DNA from: Candidatus Caccomonas pullistercoris | GTDB lineage: Bacteria > Bacteroidota > Bacteroidia > Bacteroidales > Bacteroidaceae | Direction of reading: 5' to 3' | Assembly: GCA_018714085.1 (NCBI GenBank) | Contig: DVNY01000005.1 | Span: 1 to 38,183, forward strand | DNA: 38,183 nucleotides | Part shown: positions 33,656 to 38,183 of the stretch, piece after piece | Numbering within the stretch: position 1 is the stretch's first letter | Layout of the letters: every line of letters starts with the position of its first letter | Position numbers and translations under genes: made by a program | The notes under the pieces: generated by a model | What the model saw: only the letters and a program-made list of their open reading frames with translations | What the model was told of the DNA's origin: nothing | Database searches by the model: none

Positions 33656-34867
33656 TTACTGTTCGATTTCTTTGGCTTCGTCGGGGTGGTTGGCGTAGTA
33701 GACGCGCAACGGTGTCGAGAGCACCTTGATGAAGCCTTTGGCGTCGTCGGCGGTCCAGCCTTTCTGCGTCTCGCCATATTCGCCGAACTTCGACTTCACC
33801 AAGTCGTCGGGGCTGTCGACGCCCACCGTCGAGAAGCCCAGCGGGCGCAGGGCGAGGATGACCGTGCCGTTGACGTGGCGCTGCGAGCTTTCCAACATGG
33901 CCTCGATGTCGCGCATCACGGGTTCCATGTACTGGCTCTCGTGGAGGAACATGCCGTACCAGTTGGCCACCTGGTCTTTCCAGTATTGCTGCCATTTGCT
34001 GAGCGTGTATTTTTCGAGGAACCTGTGCGCTCCGATGATGAGTGCCGGCGCGGCGGCCTCGAAGCCCACGCGGCCTTTGATGCCGATGATGGTGTCGCCC
34101 ACGTGCATGTCGCGGCCGATGCCGTAGGCGGCGCCGATCTCCTCGACGGCCTGGATGGCGGCGATGGGGTCGTCGTAGTGCGTGCCGTTCACTCCGGTGA
34201 GGCAGCCCTTCTCGAAGGTGAGGCGGAGCTCCTCCGTGCCGGTGCGGACGACGGGTTTGAGGTACGCCTCGTCGGGCAGCCCCTGGCGGCTGTCGAGGAT
34301 TTCTCCGCCGCAGATACTCGTGCCCCATATGCCGACGTTGTAGGAGTATTTGAGCTTCGTGAAGTCGGCCTTGAAGCCGTGCTGGTTGAGGTAGTCCACC
34401 TCTTCCTGACGCGTGAGGTTGCGGTCGCGCGTCAGGGTGATGATCTCGACGCCCGGGGCCATCACCATGAACGTCATGTCGAAGCGCACCTGGTCGTTGC
34501 CGGCGCCCGTCGAGCCGTGGGCGATGGCTTCGGCGCCGATTTCTTTGGCGTAGCGCGCGATGGCCATGCCTTGGAAAATGCGTTCAGAGCTGACCGAGAT
34601 GGGATAGACGTTGTTGCGCAGCACGTTGCCGTAGATCATGTAACGGAGGCTCTTCTCGTAATACTCACGGGTGACGTCGAGCGTCACGTATTGCTTGGCG
34701 CCCAGCTTGTAGGCGTTCTCCTCGTTTGTGCGGAGCTGTTCGGGGCTGAAACCGCCGGTGTTGGCACACGCGGCGTAGACTTCGTAGCCCATCTCGCGGG
34801 CCAGGTACATCACGGTGTAGCTCGTGTCGAGCCCGCCGCTGAATGCCACTACTACTTTCTTTGCCAT
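33656..34867 (-). CDS. argG: Argininosuccinate synthase
   Basis: 403 residues from MAKKVVVAFSGGLDTSYT; a longer frame starting further upstream has low-complexity sequence without homology. It condenses citrulline and aspartate with ATP. The SGGLDTS loop at 10-16 binds ATP; GSTGAGNDQVRFD and the DSPDDLV and SKFGEYGE motifs near the C-terminus fit the family. It lies 38 bases after the GNAT gene and 72 before argC. Confidence 0.95.
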   Translation of the reverse strand: MAKKVVVAFSGGLDTSYTVMYLAREMGYEVYAACANTGGFSPEQLRTNEENAYKLGAKQYVTLDVTREYYEKSLRYMIYGNVLRNNVYPISVSSERIFQGMAIARYAKEIGAEAIAHGSTGAGNDQVRFDMTFMVMAPGVEIITLTRDRNLTRQEEVDYLNQHGFKADFTKLKYSYNVGIWGTSICGGEILDSRQGLPDEAYLKPVVRTGTEELRLTFEKGCLTGVNGTHYDDPIAAIQAVEEIGAAYGIGRDMHVGDTIIGIKGRVGFEAAAPALIIGAHRFLEKYTLSKWQQYWKDQVANWYGMFLHESQYMEPVMRDIEAMLESSQRHVNGTVILALRPLGFSTVGVDSPDDLVKSKFGEYGETQKGWTADDAKGFIKVLSTPLRVYYANHPDEAKEIEQ

Positions 34868-34905
34868 GGTTTTATCTTTCAGTTGTCGGTTCTTGTTGTC
34901 GGGGG

Positions 34906-35547
34906 TTATCGCAGGTTCTTGCTGGCGGCCTCTTTGGCCATCTTCACCACGTCGTCGGGCAGCTGCATGGGCAGGGGGTCGCCGGGGTGCTGGGCGGGGT
35001 CGTAGAGCATGCCCGTGCAGACGCAGTACTTGCGCCCCGTGCGGCAAAGCACGTCGTAGTTCACACAGCAGGGGTGGTCGGGGGTGCCGCAGCCTTTCCA
35101 GTATTCATCGTCTTGCGTGAGCTCGGAGAAGGGCACGGGCACGTAGCCCAGCATCGTGTTGATGCGCATGACGGGCCCGCTGCTCGTCAGTCCGAAGATT
35201 TTGGCGTTCGGCCAGCGCAGGCGGCTCAGCGTGAAGGCTGCTTTCTTGATGCGCGTGGCCAGGTGATGGCCGCGGAACTTGGGCACCACGATGAGGCCCG
35301 AGTTGGCCACGTAGTGTTTGTTTTCCCAGCTTTCGATGTAGCAGAAGCCGGCGAACTCCTCGCCTTTGAGGGCGATGATGGCTTTGCGTTCTTTCATCTT
35401 CGTGGCCACATATTCATGTGTGCGCGAGGCAATGCCTGAACCGCGCACCTTGGCGGCTTCGGTGATGGTGGTCAGTATGGTGTCGACATACTTCTCGTGT
35501 GAGGCGTCGGCCACGAGGACGTCTATTCCGTCGTTGTATTCTTCCAT
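34906..35547 (-). CDS. GNAT acyltransferase of the arginine operon (possible N-acylglutamate synthase)
   Basis: 213 residues. The N-terminal two-thirds are a GNAT acyl-CoA transferase fold: KAIIALKGEEFAGFCYIE, then the acyl-CoA-binding GLIVVPKFRGHHLATRIKKAAF (about 84-105), then AKIFGLTSSGPVMRINTMLGY. The C-terminal part has six cysteines (CGTPDHPCC, LCRTG, YCVC), spaced as a possible metal site. The pathway needs an enzyme to start with an acyl glutamate and no ArgA or ArgJ is present in the operon; this is the natural candidate. From memory, Bacteroides genetics has linked this gene to N-succinylglutamate formation, but I cannot verify that here. Confidence 0.8.
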   Translation of the reverse strand: MEEYNDGIDVLVADASHEKYVDTILTTITEAAKVRGSGIASRTHEYVATKMKERKAIIALKGEEFAGFCYIESWENKHYVANSGLIVVPKFRGHHLATRIKKAAFTLSRLRWPNAKIFGLTSSGPVMRINTMLGYVPVPFSELTQDDEYWKGCGTPDHPCCVNYDVLCRTGRKYCVCTGMLYDPAQHPGDPLPMQLPDDVVKMAKEAASKNLR

Positions 35548-35598
35548 TTCCTTTTATGTTACTGTTTCTTTTGTGTGTTGCTCTCTCAGGCCTGCGGC

Positions 35599-36081
35599 TC
35601 AGGGCATCACCGACTTCACGCCGGGGAAGAGTTCGGCCAGCTGGTCGATGATGACCTGCCGCGGTGTCGTCTCGTCCATGATGATGAGGATGGTGTCGTC
35701 GCCGGCTATGGTGCCGATGATGCCGCTCAGGCCGTGCGTGTCGATCTCCATGGCCATGCCTCCGGCGTAGCCCGGCCGCGTGTGCATCACGGCCAGGTTG
35801 CCCGTGAACGCCAGCGAGATGAAGCCCGCCGGGCGCAGGTAGTCGGGCACCGTGCGGGGGCTGCCCGTGCGTTGGTAGAGCGGGTTGTCGGGCAGGACGT
35901 AGACGTAGCCATCCTCGGTGGCGAGCTTCACGGCCTTCAGGCGGCGCAGGTCGCGCGAGAGGGTGGCTTGCGTCACGTGGAAACCGTGGCGCCCCAACTC
36001 GCTGAGGATTTCGTGTTGCCCGCCGATGCGTTGCGTCGTCAGGATGTAGCGCAGGGTTTCAATGCGGTCGAGTCGCTTCAT
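35599..36081 (-). CDS. argR: Arginine repressor
   Basis: 160 residues from MKRLDRIETLRYILTTQ. The N-terminal winged helix-turn-helix (HEILSELGRHGFHVTQATLSRDLRRLKAVKL) binds ARG boxes; the C-terminal domain (GTIAGDDTILIIMDETTPRQVIIDQLAELFPG) forms the hexamer and binds arginine. A longer frame upstream is not homologous. It is first in the operon and probably represses its own genes. The gap to the GNAT gene is 51 bases. Confidence 0.95.
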   Translation of the reverse strand: MKRLDRIETLRYILTTQRIGGQHEILSELGRHGFHVTQATLSRDLRRLKAVKLATEDGYVYVLPDNPLYQRTGSPRTVPDYLRPAGFISLAFTGNLAVMHTRPGYAGGMAMEIDTHGLSGIIGTIAGDDTILIIMDETTPRQVIIDQLAELFPGVKSVMP

Positions 36082-36103
36082 TTCGTCGTTCTTTTTGATG
36101 TGG

Positions 36104-36111
36104 CAAAGGTA
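36104..36111 (-). promoter_or_regulatory. -7 box TACCTTTG of the arg operon
   Basis: An exact TAnnTTTG match on the minus strand, 22 bases before the argR ATG. It is the presumed start of the five-gene arginine transcript. Confidence 0.65.
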
Positions 36112-36112
36112 A

Positions 36113-36160
36113 GTATAAATTTTCACAACATCTGCGATTATGCGTATATTTTACGAATAA
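36113..36160 (-). promoter_or_regulatory. Possible ArgR operators
   Basis: Two AT-rich dyads lie just upstream of the -7 box: a semi-palindrome GTATAAATTTTCAC (36113-36126) and a 9-5-9 dyad, TTATGCGTA and TACGAATAA with one mismatch (36138-36160). Size and base content suit ARG boxes, but the bases do not match the E. coli consensus closely. Confidence 0.4.
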
Positions 36161-36236
36161 ATTTTTCCTCCCGTACTTTTCAGGCTTACGTCCGTCGGTG
36201 CGCGCGTCGCGGCCCGGCGGGCAATTTGTTCACCCG

Positions 36237-36280
36237 GCCATCCCGGCGGCAAGCATGTCGCCCCTGCGTTTGACGGGCGG
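36237..36280 (-). repeat. 44-bp direct repeat, copy 1 (AAACG family)
   Basis: Identical over 44 bases to 36386-36429. On the minus strand it contains AAACGCAGGGGCGAC, matching the AAACGTAGGGGCG family seen at 1088, 1152 and 36296, and ends with CCGCCGGG. Confidence 0.75.
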
Positions 36281-36295
36281 TTGCGAGGAAGCGGG

Positions 36296-36325
36296 AAACG
36301 TAGGGGCGCCACTTGTGACGCCCGG
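36296..36325 (+). repeat. AAACGTAGGGGCG-family repeat, copy 3
   Basis: AAACGTAGGGGCGCC then GTGACGCCCGG, almost the same as the copy at 1088-1117. It lies between the two minus-oriented 44-bp copies. Confidence 0.6.
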
Positions 36326-36385
36326 TGAGCGGTCGCATTGGCGCCGGTTCCCGGTTTGCGGGCTGCCAGATGCGGCCGCGCGGCA

Positions 36386-36429
36386 GCCATCCCGGCGGCA
36401 AGCATGTCGCCCCTGCGTTTGACGGGCGG
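36386..36429 (-). repeat. 44-bp direct repeat, copy 2 (AAACG family)
   Basis: Identical over 44 bases to 36237-36280, starting 149 bp after it in the same orientation. The perfect match implies a recent duplication or gene conversion. Confidence 0.75.
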
Positions 36430-36483
36430 CCTGACAGGGAGACCGGCAGCCCTGCGGAAATTTCCCGCCGCACCAAGTAAAGT

Positions 36484-36675
36484 CTATTTCACGACGTGAA
36501 ATATAAAAGTCACGACGTGAAACGTATAATTCACGACGTGAAATACAAATTTCACACCGTGAAACGGATTTTCGGACGCCGACAGGGATTTCTGTCAGGC
36601 CGCCCGTTTTTCCTGTCAGCCGGACGGGATTTTCCGTCAGCCGTCCGCGCGTTCCTGCGTGGCTGATGCGGTTCC
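36484..36675. repeat. 21-bp-phased palindrome array G (about nine units)
   Basis: Four units with the dyads TTCACGACGTGAA (three) and TTCACACCGTGAA (one) are centred at 36494, 36515, 36536 and 36557. The series continues in exact 21-bp phase as CTGTC/CCGTC-type units whose centres fall at 36599, 36620, 36641 and 36662, with a degenerate unit at 36578. Two different palindrome sequences thus share one register. Confidence 0.85.
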
Positions 36676-36796
36676 GCGTGGAGCCGCCCACTTGCACGCC
36701 GGGGCTGTGCCGCTTCATGAAGTGTCTGTTTGTTAAATTTAGGTTTATTTTGAAAAAAATCGGGGGGGTGAGCGTGGCGATGTCCGGAGAAATCCG

Positions 36797-36804
36797 TATA
36801 TTTG
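36797..36804 (+). promoter_or_regulatory. -7 box TATATTTG of the C39-like/VKOR gene
   Basis: An exact TAnnTTTG match 75 bases before the ATG at 36880, predicting a leader of about 70 bases. It directly follows the repeat array region. Confidence 0.55.
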
Positions 36805-36879
36805 GGGCAACGATAGGAGAATGAGTGGCGCCGGACTATCGCAAGCGGCCGCCACGTACATTTATTTATCATAAGGGCT

Positions 36880-38183
36880 ATGAAACACACACGCAGCCAA
36901 ACCTTGCTCTCCACCTGCTTGGAGGCGCTCCATGTTCCCCACACCGAGGCTTTCGTTCGCCGCGTGGAGGAAGAGACGCCCTGGCGTCACACACTCTATG
37001 GGCTCATCCGCATGCTCGCGCCGTTCGGCGTGCGGACGGAGGCCGTGCGCGTGGCGCGCAAGGAGCGGCTGGCCGAACTGCCCGCTCCGTTTGTGGCTCA
37101 GGCCGGGGGCGACCTCGTGGTGGTCACGGCCGTCGGCGGTGGGGAGGTCGCGTTCGTCCAGTCCGGCGCGCTGCACCGCCTGCCCGCAGGGCGGTTCGTG
37201 GAGCAATGGTCGGGCGTGGTGCTCACCTTGGAGGCCGATGCAGCGAGCGCCGAGCCCGGCTATGTCCGCCACCGCCGCGACGAGCGCTTCCACCGCGCCG
37301 AGTGCGCGGTGCTGGTGGTCTGCGTGGCCGCCCTTTTCGTCGGGGCCTTCCTGCTCACGCGGTCGGCGGCGGGGGCGGCGTGGGGGCTGCGCGGGCTCGC
37401 CGCCCTCGTGGGCATGGCCGGCGCGGGGCTTTCCTGCCTGCTCGCGCTCGAAGGGAACGACGGGCGCAGCGACCTGGCCGACCGCCTCTGCCGCACGCTT
37501 GGCGGCGGGGGCTGCGGCGTCGTGCAGCAGACGGCGGGCGCCCGCTTCATGGGGCGCTACGGTTGGGGCACCGTAGGGCTGGCCTACTTCGCCGTGGGTG
37601 CCGTCGCCGCGCTCTGCCTGCCGGCGTGGTTCCCCTCCGTGGCCGCCGTGGGCGTGCTGGCCTTGCCCTATACGTTGTGGAGCGTCTGGTACCAGCGGTT
37701 CCGCGTCCGCCGCTGGTGTGCCCTCTGCCTGTGGGTGCAGGCCGTCGTCTGGGTGCAGTTCGCCGTCTTTGCCTGCGCCGGGGCCTACCGCCACTTTGCC
37801 TTGGACATACCCCGTCTCATCCTCTTGCTGGCCGCCTATGGCGCGGCGTTCCTTGCTGTCCACCTGTTCCTGCCCTTGTTCGCGCGGAGCCGCGAGGCCT
37901 CCCGCTGGCGGGCGGACTACTATGGGTTGAAACGGCGGGCTGACGTCTTCTTCGCCCTCCTCGGCGCGCAGCCCGCCGTCGACGTCGCCGGGGCGTCGAC
38001 GCTCTGGTTCGGCCCCGCCGACGCGCCCCACACCGTCACGGTGTTCAGCAATCCCTATTGCCGCCCCTGCGCCCGTCTCCATCCCCACCTCGAAGCGCTG
38101 GTCCGCCGGGGCTGGCGTGTCGGGCTCGTCATGACGGCTTTCAACGCGGAGCGGCGGGCGGCCAACCGCGCCCTCATCGCCGC
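36880..38183 (+). CDS. C39-like / vitamin K epoxide reductase / thioredoxin fusion (partial)
   Basis: The first 434 residues of a protein cut by the window edge. Residues 1-120 resemble a peptidase C39 domain of the kind fused to bacteriocin ABC transporters, but no DCG-type catalytic Cys is visible, so it is probably a non-cleaving binding domain. A VKOR domain of four or five helices follows (about 145-330), with loop cysteines 204 and 212 and the active-site CALC (280-283). A C-terminal thioredoxin-like part begins near 370 with NPYCRPC (Cys394 and Cys397). VKOR-thioredoxin pairs make disulfides. In Bacteroidales such fusions are often found with peptide export or maturation genes; the next gene is outside the window. 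Confidence 0.78.
   Translation, partial: MKHTRSQTLLSTCLEALHVPHTEAFVRRVEEETPWRHTLYGLIRMLAPFGVRTEAVRVARKERLAELPAPFVAQAGGDLVVVTAVGGGEVAFVQSGALHRLPAGRFVEQWSGVVLTLEADAASAEPGYVRHRRDERFHRAECAVLVVCVAALFVGAFLLTRSAAGAAWGLRGLAALVGMAGAGLSCLLALEGNDGRSDLADRLCRTLGGGGCGVVQQTAGARFMGRYGWGTVGLAYFAVGAVAALCLPAWFPSVAAVGVLALPYTLWSVWYQRFRVRRWCALCLWVQAVVWVQFAVFACAGAYRHFALDIPRLILLLAAYGAAFLAVHLFLPLFARSREASRWRADYYGLKRRADVFFALLGAQPAVDVAGASTLWFGPADAPHTVTVFSNPYCRPCARLHPHLEALVRRGWRVGLVMTAFNAERRAANRALIA

Larger units (their letters stand above)
36161..36879. other. Gene-free interval of about 700 bp packed with repeats
   Basis: No protein gene is supportable. It contains two 44-bp direct repeats, a related inverse-oriented copy, the 21-bp array G and, at the right end, a TATATTTG promoter box for the next gene. 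Frames that cross it are shadows of the repeats. Confidence 0.6.

Noticed and set aside
32648-35005. 785-residue plus-strand frame across argC and argG
   Set aside because: It is antisense to two well-identified genes and has shadow composition.
36862-38088. Long minus-strand frame opposite the VKOR fusion
   Set aside because: It is low-complexity (Gly, Pro, Arg, Glu-rich), matches no family, and the opposite frame has clear cysteine motifs and membrane segments.

Overview
The window reads as a chromosomal stretch of a GC-rich member of the Bacteroidota, most likely order Bacteroidales. The grounds are: repeated -7 promoter boxes of the TAnnTTTG type in front of genes; a fused FeoA-FeoB; a run of families typical of this group (DUF6242-like lipoprotein, DUF6089-like barrel, UppS, BamA, two OmpH/Skp chaperones); an argR-GNAT-argG-argC-argD order; and a C39-like/VKOR/thioredoxin fusion. 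I cannot fix the genus. No phage, insertion sequence, rRNA or CRISPR array was found.

Layout. 1-2.1 kb, minus strand: a secreted alpha/beta hydrolase and a nucleotidyltransferase-like protein. 2.3-4.7 kb, plus: FeoAB iron transporter. 5.1-6.4 kb, minus: tRNA-Lys(UUU) and a PerM/AI-2E-type membrane protein. 6.5-8.9 kb, plus: rsmI, a coiled-coil lipoprotein and a secreted unknown. 9.1-10.4 kb, minus: MATE efflux protein. 11.0-12.8 kb, plus: an AspT/YidE-type transporter with two RCK domains. 12.9-21.5 kb, minus: thrA, then gltX, waaA, rnr and ispD. 22.0-23.2 kb, plus: a DacB-type carboxypeptidase. 23.4-30.1 kb, plus: an envelope operon (two unknown envelope proteins, uppS, bamA, two ompH). 30.4-31.1 kb, minus: a frame-shifted T5orf172/GIY-YIG-like gene. 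31.4-36.1 kb, minus: the arginine operon. 36.9 kb to the edge, plus: a partial C39-like/VKOR/thioredoxin gene.

Functional themes are envelope building (UppS for the lipid carrier, BamA and OmpH for outer-membrane proteins, WaaA for lipid A-Kdo, DacB for peptidoglycan, IspD for isoprenoid precursors feeding UppS) and amino-acid synthesis (arginine; aspartate-family).

The most unusual content is between the genes. Seven places carry arrays of a 21-bp unit, usually built around CTGTCAGCCG followed by a short A/T tract. In the best array nine dyad centres fall exactly 21 bp apart although the palindrome sequences differ. One array forms a perfect 30-bp inverted repeat, and two units lie in frame inside argC. 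A second intergenic repeat family sits beside two of the arrays. Separately, a textbook sigma-54 promoter, a short AT-rich segment and a rho-independent terminator upstream of thrA look like a small RNA gene of about 80 nt.
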